Shown one piece after another: positions 21,882 to 32,861 of a stretch of 64,000 bases of DNA (position 1 is the first letter of the stretch; every line of letters starts with the position of its first letter). Origin of the DNA: Ricinus communis (taxonomy: Eukaryota > Streptophyta > Magnoliopsida > Malpighiales > Euphorbiaceae); contig NC_063256.1 in assembly GCF_019578655.1 (NCBI RefSeq), positions 26,150,342 to 26,214,341 of the forward strand, read 5' to 3'. The notes under the pieces were generated by a model. The model had not been told where the DNA came from, made no database searches, and was given only the letters and a program-made list of their open reading frames with translations. The translations under genes were made by a program, and so were the position numbers.

Positions 21882-24497
21882 TGATGTGCATCGTTTTATA
21901 CATGTTTATATGCCCAATTACTTCCATTTTTGTGCATAGTTATCTTATTTTATGCCAGAATCACCTGTATTTTGGTTTCTTTCATGTGTCAGGTGATTAT
22001 CGATGGACATTATCAGTAGTCGAGGAAAATACGCGCAAATACAGACAAGAATCCATAAAAAATGAGCAAGGGCTACCATTTCAAGGTTGAGCATGGCCTG
22101 GACTCCGACCGTGCTGAACCATCAACGCTTGACCCTCAAGAGTGCCATTTTGGTATGATTTTTAAGGCCACCACGGCCTCCATCACGGCCCATGGTGGCT
22201 CAGCACTGGCGAGGGCATGACCAAGAAGAAACTCTAATTTATAGGACTCAGAGGTCCAGCACGGCCTAGACTCTGCCTGTGCTGATCAGCACGGGCTTGA
22301 CCACGGCTGTGTTGAGACATTTATATAGGCAAATGCGAATTATTTTGCTAAGGTTTGATTTTTTGACTTGATTAAACACATACATGCATGATCATCCTTT
22401 TCCAGACTTCAATATTCGACTTTAGGAGACTATTTCGCCTATTGAAGGAAGGATTACATTGGTTTAAACATCACATTGAAGGTCAAGAGTGGATTTGGTG
22501 GCATTCAAGAGGCATTTTAGGTTTCATCATTTAGATTTAGGGATTTTGAGCTGTTCATCCAATTCGAAGGAAAATGATGTATTTGTTTCATTTTCTTTAT
22601 TCTTTCATTATTTTTGAATTCCTAGTTGTTTTAGACATGAATATGTGTAGCTAGATCGATTAAACCTATTGGGATTTCCTTACTATGTTGGCTTAGTACT
22701 AAATTGTTGGATTATTTGAGTTCCTTTTTTTATTCTTTTTGCTTTCAGTATTAATAAGATATCACATTATTCATGAGATGTTGTGAATTGTGTTCCTTAG
22801 ATTACTTTCTATAATTGAGAAATTCATTAAGTAATTGGAATTTTGATAGCAAGAACTGGTTAATGATAAATTAGAGATAAGGGACGTCAAAGCTGCCGAA
22901 ACGAGCTAAGTACGAGCATGAGGAAGCTGAACATGGCCGTGTTGATCTCAACACTGGCCGTGTTCTCAACACGGTCACAAACATGGGCTGTGTTACCAAC
23001 ACGGGGACAAACACGGCCGTGTTGGATATCAAAGAAGAAGTAGATTTTAGGGAGCACGGCCACAAAGAGTAACACAGCCAGGAACACCATCCCGTGTTTA
23101 GAACACGGCCAGGAACACGGCCGTGTTGGAGGCTAGGGTTAGAACGTCCCAAAACCCTAATTTTTCTCTCCCTAAGGGTTTTCTGAGCTGAAACCAAGGG
23201 AAAAGGAGACTTGGATCAAGGTTTCAATCAGATTTCCTTGAAGGATTGAAGATTGGGCAAGGTTCGTTGATTGATTTTCAAATCGAGCAAGAGGAACAAG
23301 AATCGATTCAATTGGAGCAAAAGGATTTGGGGCTATTTACTCTCATCCAAGGGTGTAATCGGGTTTTCTCTACCTTTGCTTATTGTTGTAATTGAATTCT
23401 TGTATATTTTGAGAATGAACATGATTAGCTAGATTGATTAAATCCATTGGGATTTCTTTACTATGTTGGCTTGATATTATATTGTTGGATTGTTTGAGTT
23501 GGTTTTGTATTCTTCTTGTTTTCAGTATTAATAAGATTATGCATTATTCATGAGACGTTGTGAATTGTGATGTTTAGATTGCTTTATAAGATTGAGAAAT
23601 CCGTTTAGCAATTGGAATTTTGAATAGCAAGAACTGGTTAATAATCGCTTAGAGATAAGGATAATTAACTAGCCGGATTAAGAATTAACAAAGCTTAATA
23701 GAGGCGGATTAAAGCTTATTGCTAATTTAAGAATCAATCGTTAGGAAGAGATTCCAACTTTAGGTTATTAGGTTTAGGAATTCAGTTATCTCGAGAGAGA
23801 AATAGAATTCGGTTAAGAATTCGTCCACGGGTAGCATAATTAGACTCACCGATCCTTTATCTTTTGTTTGATTGCCAACTAGTTTAGATTCCCTTTGGGT
23901 TTGTCTTCTTGTCTTGATTATTTCGTTTATCAATCCCTCTTGCATCTCCCTTAGGACTTAGCTTGTAGCTATTAGTTAGTTTAGAAATTATTTATCACTA
24001 ATTTTAGGTTAATATAACAAAGAACAAAGGAGTAACTCTGGGCTTTCACTTTCCCGAGGAATACGACCTTGATACTCGCCATTAGTGCTAGACTGCATCG
24101 ATAGGTACACTGCCTTAGATTGTAGCTAACACGAGTACCACCCATCAAGTTTTTGACCAAATTCAATTAAGAATTCAACCACGTGTAGCATAATTGGATT
24201 CATCAATCTGTTATCTTTTGTTTGATTGCCAACTAGTATAGGTTCCTTTTGGGTTTGCATTTCTTGTCTTGATTGTTTCATTTATTTATTCATTTTGCAT
24301 CTCATTTAGAACTCAGTTTCCAGTTATTAGTAAATCTAGAATTCATCCATCATACATTTTAGGTTAGATAACAAATAATGAAGTAGTAACTCTAGGTTTT
24401 CACTTTCCTGAGAATACGACTTTGATACTCGCCATTAGTGCTAGACTGCATCGATAGGTTCACTGCCTTAGATTGTAGCTGCATAAATAGCCTATCA
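21882..24497 (+). mobile_element. D4: composite family-D LTR insertion
   Basis: 2616 bp between perfect target duplications TACAC (21877-21881, 24498-24502). It begins TGATGTGCATCG (a third 5' subtype), runs to 22881, then jumps back to a position near base 160 of a D1-like LTR (GGACGTCAAAGCTG). It continues to a full LTR end (CACCCATCA, 24147), adds about 12 bases resembling the post-LTR stretch of F (AGTTTTTG), and then repeats the last 340 bp of an LTR to 24497. It is a rearranged LTR-LTR or nested product inside one target duplication. Confidence 0.88.
22882..24147 (+). repeat. D5: D1-like LTR lacking its start, inside D4
   Basis: Matches D1 from about 8830 to its end. It contains two perfect 14-bp palindromes AACACGGCCGTGTT (23010-23023, 23114-23127). 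Its left join to D4 lies in the middle of both LTRs (GATAAG / GGACGTC). The first 160 bp of this copy and about 190 bp of the host LTR are missing. Confidence 0.82.
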
Positions 24498-24630
24498 TAC
24501 ACAAAGAGGTGTATAAGCCTCATATGAATGGCATAGTGCTGACTAGAAAAAGCATGCGTCAAGGCTATTATTGGTTGACGATGGAAAAGGATTGCATAGC
24601 CTTGCTTGGGGAATTGATATTATTAGACAG
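24498..24630 (+). pseudogene. G1 integrase start (zinc region), internally deleted
   Basis: Reads HKEVYKPHMNG-like and MRQGYYWLTMEKDCIAL segments, the H2C2 region ahead of gypsy integrase, matching the reverse complement of 36600-36730 in G2. After ATAGCCTTG the sequence skips about 90 bp that G2 retains and continues at CTTGGGGAATTGAT. The shared CTTG suggests a short-repeat deletion removing the two cysteines. Cut at 24630 by cB. Confidence 0.82.
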
Positions 24631-25786
24631 TGTTGACCTAAGTTGCAATTGATCTCTATTTTGATCTTAACACCCAAATTGAAAATTGCTAACCTTGTGT
24701 CTGAGTGTCTATATGACAGAGCATCAAAGGAACTTATCAAAGTGAAAGCATCCTCAAGTTTTCAAGGAAGGACTATAAAAGCCTTAAAAAGCGCGATGGT
24801 GCTTTTCAGATTGGAAAAAATAAGATAGCCGTTGGAAATGCCCATTGACAAAGTCCCAAGTAAAGGAGAGACACTTGGCAGTCAATGGACAAACTGCTCA
24901 AAAAGCACGAGGGCACTTCAATTAGAAACTAAAATCCCAACAATGGCAGACGATATCGCAATGGGAAGCATGAGGGCACTTCTGAGCATGAATAAGGCAG
25001 GCGCAAGGGCGGTTTTCGTAATTAATGCGATGTCAGTAACCGTTGAGATATTAGCCACCAAGTCAGGGCCATGTGTCTAGACCCATTGGAGCCACAATGT
25101 CTCTTTTCTTAGAAAACTCGAGGGCGCTTGGAACGCGCGGGGCGCTTTTCAAAACTTCAAGCAATTCTTTTACCAAGTCATCAATCTTGCATTTAATGAG
25201 TTTTGGAACTATTGTAACGTCTCTAAGAGGTTGGTATAAGTATAAATACCCTTCTTAAAGACTCAATAAGAAAGTGTGATTTAGGTATACTAAAACTCTT
25301 GCAAATTTATTTCTCAACTCTCTACATCTAATTTCTTTTATTGTATAGTGTATTGAGTTGAAACTCATTGTTCATTTAAAACTGTAAAGGGTTAGTTGTG
25401 TGAACCTAGATATTAAAAACACAAGGAATTGGTTGTTGAGTAACCATTAATACTCAAGGGTTAAGGGACTTAGTGAGAAATTGGTTCATTAAGGGAAGAG
25501 GTTTAATGTTAGCCTTGGAAAACACCCCAAGTTGTTGGGTGAAATTGTAAAACCCAAAGGTTTAATCTTAAAGATTATAGTGGAATACTCAAGTGTGATC
25601 TTGAGGAGTGGATGTATGGAGGATTGTTTTCGAAGCACTATAAAGCTTTGTGCCAACTTCTCTAACCTTAACTCTCTTCAAATCTCCCTTAATCTTTCTT
25701 AAATCCGTGTGTGTTATCCAAAACTACTTAATTCTGCAATCAGAGGTCACCAATTGAAATCTCTTTCTTGGTTCCAAGGGACAACA
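24631..25786 (+). repeat. cB 5' LTR
   Basis: TGTTGACCTAAG to GGGACAACA. It holds several imperfect inverted words of the form AAAGCGCGAnGGnGCTTT (24786-24806, 24899-24918, 25118-25150). TATA-like TATAAATACC lies at 25240-25250, followed by the R/U5 part. It aligns end to end with 32862-34013. Confidence 0.93.
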
Positions 25787-25788
25787 AG

Positions 25789-25800
25789 TGGTATCGGAGC
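25789..25800 (+). other. cB primer-binding site
   Basis: TGGTATCGGAGC, two bases after the 5' LTR; one base different from the initiator-Met site TGGTATCAGAGC. Confidence 0.9.
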
Positions 25801-25840
25801 TTGCTCACTCTTATCAATCTTTATTGCCAATATAAAGATC

Positions 25841-26880
25841 ATGGCAACCAATGAAGGAGCCCAACAACTCAAGCCATTCTTTAACGGATCCGACTATGTT
25901 TTTCGAAAATTTCGCAAGGATATCTACTTAGATTCCTATGGCATTGAAGTGTGGGATTATGTGGTGAAGGAATGGAAAGCTCCCACCGAAATAAAAATGG
26001 TGAAGAAAGGATTCTTCCTAGAGAAGAATGGGTGGATGCCCACAAGAAGCACAACCACAAGAATAAGCAAGCAATGGCTATACTTGTGAGTTGCCTTTCT
26101 AGAGTAGAATGTGGGAGAATGCAACATTGCACTACGGCTCATCAAATTTGGACTACCTTGGAGAACTATTATGAAGGCACAAAGCAATTGAAATCAAGGA
26201 AGATGCAAATGTACGTCACCGAGTATGAAATGTTCAAGGTGAAGCCAAACGAGTCCATCACCAATATGACAAATAGACTTCTCACCATCATCAACAATAT
26301 AAGGAAGCTTGGGAAGCATTTGAGCTAGTAGACATCAATAATAAAGTCTTCCTTTGGATAAATATGGTGTTAGAGTGGCTAGTATTGAAGAAGCAAATGA
26401 AGACCTAGGGAAGATTCCTATGGATGTTCTCATAGGCAAGCTTCTAACCCATGAGATGTCTCTTGTGAGGGATGAATTTGATAGAGATAGTGGGAAGAGG
26501 AAAACCTTAGCACTTAAGGCTAGCACAAAAGCTTAAGAAGCAAATGATGTCCCAAGTAATGATGGAGATCAAGGGTAAGCACTAAGTAAGAGTGATAATG
26601 TCGCTCTCATCACCAAACATGTAAAAAAATACTTGAAGCCAAAAGGAGAAGAAACAATAAGCCTTTCACAAGCAAGAAACCCTTCTCCAAATCAAGAACA
26701 AGCAAGGACAAGAAAGAGGAATCACTTGCTAATGTAGAAAACAGGGACATATCAAGCCAAATTGTCCCAAATACTTGAGGAGGAAAAAGGGAGACAAAGA
26801 AAAGAAAAAAGGCTTCAAAGCTACTTGGTATGCATCCTCATCCTCCAATAATGAAAGTGAAAGAGAAGAAGATGCTCTAG
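25841..26880 (+). pseudogene. cB gag with zinc knuckle
   Basis: The start ATG at 25841 opens MATNEGAQQLKPFFNGSDY, typical of copia gag. After about 55 codons a frame change moves the reading to the frame beginning near 25975, which carries AMAILVSCLSRVECGRM, AHQIWTTLENYYEG and QMYVTEYEMFKVKPNESI. More changes follow at 26330-26360 and near 26560. A CCHC knuckle remnant reads KTGHIKPNCPKY near 26742-26775 with damaged cysteines at its start. The region then turns lysine-rich. Not functional. Confidence 0.85.
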
Positions 26881-26881
26881 G

Positions 26882-27300
26882 TTGGAGGAAGACCTTAAGG
26901 TTTCAAAGAAGAAAATTGCCTCCTTAAAAACATCCAATGGGGACCTAAAGAAATCATTAGATGAAATTTCTAATGAGAAACTCTTTAAAGAAAATAATTA
27001 TTTGAAAAATGAAGTTGAAAAGCTTAGAAACTCAATTTTAAAATTTCACAAAGGGAAGAGTCTCTTGACACACTAGTTGTATCTCAAAGACCTCCCTTTG
27101 TGAGACATGGACTTAGGTTCAGTAGAGCTTCATTATCCACATCTCACAATACAATTTTTGTCAAGGCCACTCAACCACAAACATTTGAGAGAAACTCAAA
27201 TGGAGTTTCAAAGAACAAAACACACACTAGACCTCCCATTCAAAGTAGAGGAAAATATACACATATTCTAAAGGCTAAGCCGAAAGGAACAAACTAAGCC
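26882..27300 (+). pseudogene. cB gag C-terminal coiled coil and linker
   Basis: After the knuckle a frame starting MEEDLKVSKKKIASLK continues with KENNYLKNEVEKLRNSILKF (26994-27053). The heptad pattern of Leu/Ile and charged residues predicts a coiled coil, a known trait of Sirevirus gag proteins. A basic linker rich in Lys, Thr and Pro follows to 27300 with stops between. Confidence 0.7.
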
Positions 27301-28010
27301 AGAAGGAACAAAGCATGCATTCATGTATAAGAATTCAAAAATTAACAAATCTTGTTCATATATGTGTGAAAACAATCATATGAGGTCCAAACCTCAAGCA
27401 AAAGTGGCTAAGAAGATCAACTCAAATTCCAACGTCACTTGCCACCATTGGTTGAGAATTGAGCATATCAACATCAAATGTCAATTAAGGAAGAGGCACC
27501 TTTACATGAATAGATTTTCCAATGCTAACTCCAAGGACCCAACCTTGTTTGGGTACCTAAAATCAAGTCAATTAACTTCTTTTTGTAAGTGTGTCTTAAA
27601 TCCATAAGCACCAATCTTTGGCATGTTAATAGTGGATGTTCAAGGTACATGACGGGTGACAAGAGCCTTTTTGTGAATGTTAAGAACTATAATAGATGCA
27701 AAGTAATCTTTAGAAACAATAGGTAAGGTAATTGGCGTCGGCTCCATTGGTAAGGATGGTAAATCTTTCATTGATGATGTTTTCCTAGTTGATGGATTAA
27801 AACATAAATTATTAAGTGTGAGTCAATTGTGTGACAAAGGGAAAAAAGTCACTTTTAACTCCAATAGATGTCTTGTCAACATCCTAGTGGATGATAAAGT
27901 GATATTCAAAGGAGAAAGAAGTGGCAACACCTACACAATTGACCTACAGAAAGTTGCTAATCAATCCTTCAAGTGCCTTGTGTCTATTAGTGATGAATCT
28001 TGGCTATGAC
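27300..28010 (+). pseudogene. cB linker and protease
   Basis: 27323-27607 is decayed linker. The protease starts near 27615 with HVNSGCSRYMTGD. The family has DSGCSxHMTG there, so the catalytic Asp reads as Asn (AAT). The domain continues with GVGSIGKDGKSFIDDVFLVD, LKHKLLSVSQLCDKG (27800-27842) and FKGERSGNTYTIDL. A one-base frame change lies near 27722-27735. Confidence 0.85.
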
Positions 28011-28960
28011 ATAGAAGACTTGGGCATACAAGTACGAAGCTTCTACACAAGTTAGCTAAAGAAGAGCTAGTAAATGGACTTCCTAAAGTGAAGTTCATTA
28101 AAGACAAGCCTTGTGAACCATGTCAAATGAGAAAACAACATCTATCATCCTTTAAGTCTAAAACTATTATAAGTACTTCTAGACCACTTCAACTATTACA
28201 TATGGGTTTGTTTGGACCTACTAAAGTAGCTAGTTTGGATGGAAAGTCATATGCATTTGTGATTGTTGATGATTACTCTAGATTTACTTAGGTTAATTTC
28301 CTTACTTATAAGAATGAAGCATTTAATATTTCAAAATGAAAAAGGGTATTTGATTTCAAACCCATGGAAAAGAATTTGAAAATGATCTTTTTAAAAACCT
28401 TTGTAAAGAATTTGGAATTTCTCAAAATTTTTCATCTCCTAGAACATCACAACAAAATGAGTTGTAGAAAGAAAAAATAGAACACTAGTGGAAATGGCTA
28501 GGATAATGCTCAATGAGTATAAACTTCCTTCTTACTTTTGGGTCGAGGCCATTAACACTAGTTGTTATGTTGCAAATAGAGTTTTCAAAAGACCTTTACT
28601 AAACAAAACCTCTTATGAGCTTTGGAAAGAAGAAAACTTAAGGTCTCATATTTTAGATTTTTTGGATGCAAATGCTACATTTTAAATACTAAGGATAACC
28701 TTGGAAAATTTGATGCTAAAACTGACATAAGAATCTTCCTAGGCTATTCCACATCAAACAAAGCCTATAGAGTCTTTAATAAACACACATTAGTAGTTGA
28801 AAAGTCTATAAATGTAGTTTTTGATGAATCAAACAAGCTTGATTTTGGAAAAGGTGTTTGTATAAATGATCTTGTAGGTGCACTTGAGGAACTCAAAGTA
28901 AATGTTGATCATCCCTCAAAAAGAGCGGACAAATTTATAGAGGAAATTCAAGAAGACTAA
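27995..28960 (+). pseudogene. cB integrase
   Basis: The zinc region shows HRRLGHTSTKLLHKLA (near 28012-28060) and CEPCQMRKQH (28117-28145). The core has LLHMGLFGPT near 28194-28224, where the usual first catalytic Asp is replaced by Gly, then VIVDDYSRFT (28260-28290) with the second Asp. The catalytic Glu region near 28460 is damaged. MARIMLNEYKLPSYFWVEA follows. The C-terminal part shows ILNTKDNLGKFDAK and FLGYSTSNKAYRVFNK (28735-28785). Stops replace Trp at WL*HRR (near 28009) and RFT*VN (near 28289). Confidence 0.88.
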
Positions 28961-29039
28961 TAAAATCAAGATGCAACTCAAGATCTCTAAGAGTTGGAGT
29001 TGGAGATCTCACAAAATCTTCCCAAGGAGTGAAACTTCA

Positions 29040-29990
29040 AAAAGGATCATCCTCCTACTCAAGTCATTTGAGACTTATTAAAAGGTGTAAGTACTCGTTC
29101 TAAACTAGTAGCTTTAAATAATCTAGCCTTTATTTCACAAATTGAGCCAAGGACCATTGATGAGGCTTTAAATAATGAGAGTTAGGTGATTTCTATGCAA
29201 GATGAACTCAACCAATTTGAGAGAAACAAAGTGTGGAAACTTGTTCCTAGATCTAAGGATCACCAAACTATAGGATGTAAATGGGTGTGTATAAACAAGT
29301 TAGAGGAGCAAAGCTCTATTACTAGAAAGAAAGCTAGATTGGTTGCAAAAGGTTATAACTAAGAGGAAGGCATTGATTATGATGAGACCTTTGCCCTGGA
29401 TGCTTGATTAGAAGCTATTAGGATACATTTAGCTTATATATGTCCCATGAATTTCAAATTATTTCAAATGGATGTGAAAAATGCATTTTTAAATGGCTTT
29501 ATTGAGGAGAAATTTTAGATTGACCAACCTCCCAATTTTGAAAACCATAAATTTTCTAATCACGTTTTAAAATTATCGAAAGCCTTGTATGGATTGAAAC
29601 AAGCTCTTAGAACTTGGTATGAAAGGCTTAGTTCTTTTTTAATTAAAAATGGATCTTAAAAAGGCAAGGCAGATACTACACTATTTGCAAAGAAACACAA
29701 GCATGATACTCTAATTGTTCAAATTTATGTTGATCATATTGTGTTTGGTGCTACTAATGAGTTGGTTTGTGAGGATTTTGCCAAGTGTATGACTAGGGAA
29801 TTTGAAATGAGCATGATGGGAGGGCTCAAGTTTTTCCTTGGTCTTCAAATCAAGCAAAGCATGGATAGGATATTCATCAACTAATCCAAGAACATAAGAG
29901 AACTCCTAAAGAAAATTTAGATGGATGGTTGCAAAGTAGCCAAGACCCCTATGAGTATCACAATAAAATTGGACAAGGATGAGAAGGTAA
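29040..29990 (+). pseudogene. cB reverse transcriptase
   Basis: Landmarks in order: DEALNNES*V (stop near 29183 at a usual Trp), CKWVCINKL (near 29276-29305), RKKARLVAKGYN*EEGIDYD (stop near 29360 at a usual Gln), QMDVKNAFLNGFIEE (near 29466-29510), [11 protein letters not shown] (near 29575-29608), and the active-site box YVDHIVFG (near 29726-29750), where the second Asp is His. The segment FFLGLQIKQS lies near 29830-29860. Many stops. Confidence 0.88.
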
Positions 29991-29994
29991 GAGC

Positions 29995-30636
29995 GTGAAT
30001 GAAAAGCTCTATAGAGGTATGATTGGCTCACTTTTATATTTAACCGCCTCTAGATCCGATATTATGTATAGTGTTTTTCTTAGTGCTAGATTTCAGCCTT
30101 GTCCCAAAAATTCTCATTTGAATGACGTAAAAAGAATCTTGAAATATTTGTGTGGGACTTTGAACTTAGCGCTTTAGTATCCTAGAGAAATATTCTTTGA
30201 TATAATAGGTTATTCGGATGCCGATTATGTCGGTAGTCTATTAGATAGAAAGAGCACTTCTGGAACTTGTCATCTTCTAGGAGAATGCTTAGTATCTTGG
30301 TTTAGTAAGAAACAAGTTTCGGTTTCTCTTTTTATCGGGGAAGCCGAATATGTGGCCTCGGGATGTTGTTGTGCTCAAATCCTATGGATGAAGCAACAAT
30401 TAAAAGATTATGGGAGAGAGGTTGATCACATTCCTATTACTAGTGCGATAAACCTTTCTAAAAGTCCTATTCAACATTCTAGGAGTAAGTACATAGATAT
30501 TAGACACGATTTTTTAAGAGATCATGTTCAAAATGGTAGTATAGTGCTAGAGTATGTTGACACAAATAAGCAACTAGCTGATATTTTCACCAAGCCCCTA
30601 AAAGAGGAAAGATTGAATTCCATAAAAGAGAACTAG
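29995..30636 (+). pseudogene. cB RNase H
   Basis: MNEKLYRGMIGSLLYLTASR opens the connection. RNase H landmarks: GYSDADYVGSLLDRKST (30210-30258), EAEYVASGCCCAQILWM (30340-30395), HSRSKYIDIRHDFLRDHV (30475-30528) and DTNKQLADIFTKPL (near 30559-30600), the usual copia pol end. One stop near 30175 sits where Trp is usual (LAL*YP). This is the best preserved domain of cB. Confidence 0.9.
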
Positions 30637-30639
30637 AAA

Positions 30640-31250
30640 TGATAGACGGAAGTACCTTAGCATAGATGAAATTTTTATGTTATGCTAAATCTATATGCCT
30701 TTTCATCGTGATGTTTATACTTGTGCATCCTTATTTTAAGTGTAATTAAGTATTGAAATCACCTTGGCACAATATCACTTTAAAATCTGTGTGCATTCCA
30801 ATACTCACACACTAAATCATGTGATCAAATTAAATGATGCATGTTCATCAAAAAACTTTTCCATTTTTGCTCAACTATAGCAAAAAGCACGTTGGCGCTT
30901 TATAGGTTTATATGAAAGCCTGGAAATGACCTTAACACGCTCGCGACTCCACAGTGCGACCGTGGTTTCCTAAAATTATAGCTGTTGTGACTAATTTTTC
31001 AAAAGCATGATCGCACTTCTCAGGCGCGCTTGTGCTTCTCCTCTATATCTGCAAAAGTTAGCCGTTACAGTTTTATTCAAAATATGATTTAATGAAAAAT
31101 TAGTCATTTTTTGGCCCTTTTTTCACCCCCCCTATAAAAGCCCCATTTCATAAAAATGCATCACTTTTTACATGCATTCTCATTCAAGCTTTAAGATATT
31201 CTTCTTCTTTATAATTCTTCCCAAACTCTCTTCAACTTCTTCAAAAATTG
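30640..31250 (+). other. cB spacer with possible internal promoter
   Basis: About 600 bp between pol and the accessory ORF. It contains AAAGCACGTTGGCGCTTT-like inverted words (30890-31030) resembling those in the cB LTR. A TATA-like TATAAAA lies at 31133-31139 in a C-rich context, followed 110 bp later by an ATG (31252). Confidence 0.6.
31133..31139 (+). promoter_or_regulatory. Candidate internal TATA box ahead of cB accessory ORF
   Basis: TATAAAA in CCCCCCTATAAAAGCCCC, about 115 bp before the probable original start codon of the accessory ORF. This is suggestive of a separate transcript; sequence only. Confidence 0.4.
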
Positions 31251-31251
31251 A

Positions 31252-32525
31252 TATGGGCTAAGAAAAACTATTAGGAGAGGCTCTTCTTCTTATGAATCTA
31301 TCATGGAAAGAATGAAGGGTGTCAATGATGAAGCTCGAATCAAGTTTATGACAAGTAGATTTTTCCATGAAGAGGCCCTTATCCAACTTGGCATTTCTCA
31401 AGAGGTAAATACTCTTCTAGATAATGTTGGCCTTACAGATTTCTTTCTACCCCAATCCATAGACTTAGGTGAGAACCTCACTAATGAGTTTCTTTCCACC
31501 TTAGTGATCAACAAAAATAGATATGGGGATCACTACTATGGACTAGAGTTTAGACTCTTTAGGGAGAAAAAGAACCTTTCAAGAATCCAATTTTCATCAA
31601 TTTTTAGTTTTCATGAAAGAAGCCACCTTTCCGTCATTGGAAATCTTGTTGAAATGCCTCTTTCATTTTCTCAATTTTGGAGGCAGATCTCCACTAAAGA
31701 AACTAATTCTAAAGGCTCTCTCCAAAGACCGCAAATCCTTGCCTCATTGGGTAATGTATAGGATGATTGCAACTAACATCCATGCAAGGGACAATTAGGT
31801 GAAAAAGTGCCTAAAAAAGATCTTATCTTCCTCTATGCAATGATCAATGTTAAGCGCATTCTCACTTCCAAATTCTTGCTTGATCATCTTTTTCATCTTG
31901 ACAACACTAAAAAAGGTGTCATTTTTGTCTCTTCCCACATCACTAAAATTGCCAAACATCTTCAAATCCTTTCTTCTCTCAACAAAACTTTTCTTACTCC
32001 TATCTCACCTCTTTTGTTAGGTTTAGCCTTTCTTGAGCATATGCCAAAGTCATAAGACTTGGGCCTAAATAGGAGGTTGATGGAGAATTCTTCCTTCTAA
32101 CAGGAGAATATGCGGATGATAGAAATAATAGAAAAAAGGACCATAGATTGCCAAGTGAGCCTACTCCTTCTACTTTCCAAGGGCAACCCCCTCTCTCTTC
32201 TGAAGAAAATGTCTTAAAGCAAATGGAGAGGACTTGGAACTAACTCCATCACTTGCATGCGAATTTGGTGGAAATTCAAAAATTTCACAAGATACTTCAT
32301 TGCCATGTGGAGGATTGGGAAGAAGAAGAAAAAGAAGAGGCTCCCATTCCCCCTCCTCAAGCAAGCACAAGTGCCTTAGAGAAAAGCAAAGAGTCTATGG
32401 TTCAACAAGAGGAAGAAGAAGAAGAGGATGAAGAAGAAGAAGATTACTTTCTTATTCTCTTTAAATCTTTTTGTTTTCTTTCTTTCTCTCATACATGCAT
32501 TCATTTTCCTTATTCACACATGTAA
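31252..32525 (+). pseudogene. cB accessory 3' ORF, Athila-ORF1-like domain
   Basis: Pieces of one former reading: 31303-31761 (MERMKGVNDEARIKF; RFFHEEALIQLGI; GLEFRLFREKKNLSRIQFSS), 31613-31798 (LPHWVMYRMIATNIHARDN), 31807-32055 (VPKKDLIFLYAMINVKRI; GVIFVSSHITKIAKHL) and 32253-32525 (an acidic E/D-rich end, EEEEEEDEEEEDYF). The pattern FRLF...LS..QF followed by a RMIATNIHAR.....V.KKDL.FLY segment recalls the Athila ORF-1/putative plant transposon protein families of gypsy elements. In Sireviruses this slot is called env-like. No signal peptide or membrane span is evident. A stop lies just after the first ATG (31252). Confidence 0.65.
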
Positions 32526-32529
32526 AGTG

Positions 32530-32846
32530 TTTCAATTAATGCAGGTACTTTTGTTATTCTTTTGTGTTCTACTTCTTTGCCATTTACTTTTTTTTTTTAC
32601 TTTTTAATTTTGACAAAGGAGGAGAAGTATGCAAAAATTGATTACTAAGAATAAAAAGAGAGAATACACAATCTCAATATTGGCTTAGTTTAGTTATAAA
32701 ACTAAAAGGGAGAAAATGCAAATATTAAGGGGGAGTAAATCTATCAAGTGAATTGTTCTTTTTATTTTTGAATATTAGCTATTAACTATTCAATTGCACT
32801 TATACATGATCAATTTTGGGCTTTTAATCAATTTGGTTATCAAAAT
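32530..32846 (+). other. cB 3' non-coding region
   Basis: T-rich then purine-rich non-coding stretch between the accessory ORF and the PPT. No ORF and no known RNA element seen. Confidence 0.6.
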
Positions 32847-32861
32847 CAAAAAGAGGGAGAT
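32847..32861 (+). other. cB polypurine tract
   Basis: CAAAAAGAGGGAGAT directly before the 3' LTR start. Confidence 0.85.

Noticed and set aside
25881..26187. Antisense ORFs in cB gag
   Set aside because: Shadows of the gag frames on the other strand; no domain.
31303..32525. Host gene captured in cB
   Set aside because: Considered, but the motif order matches transposon-encoded families and the region occupies the usual accessory slot of Sireviruses, so capture of a normal host gene is not needed.
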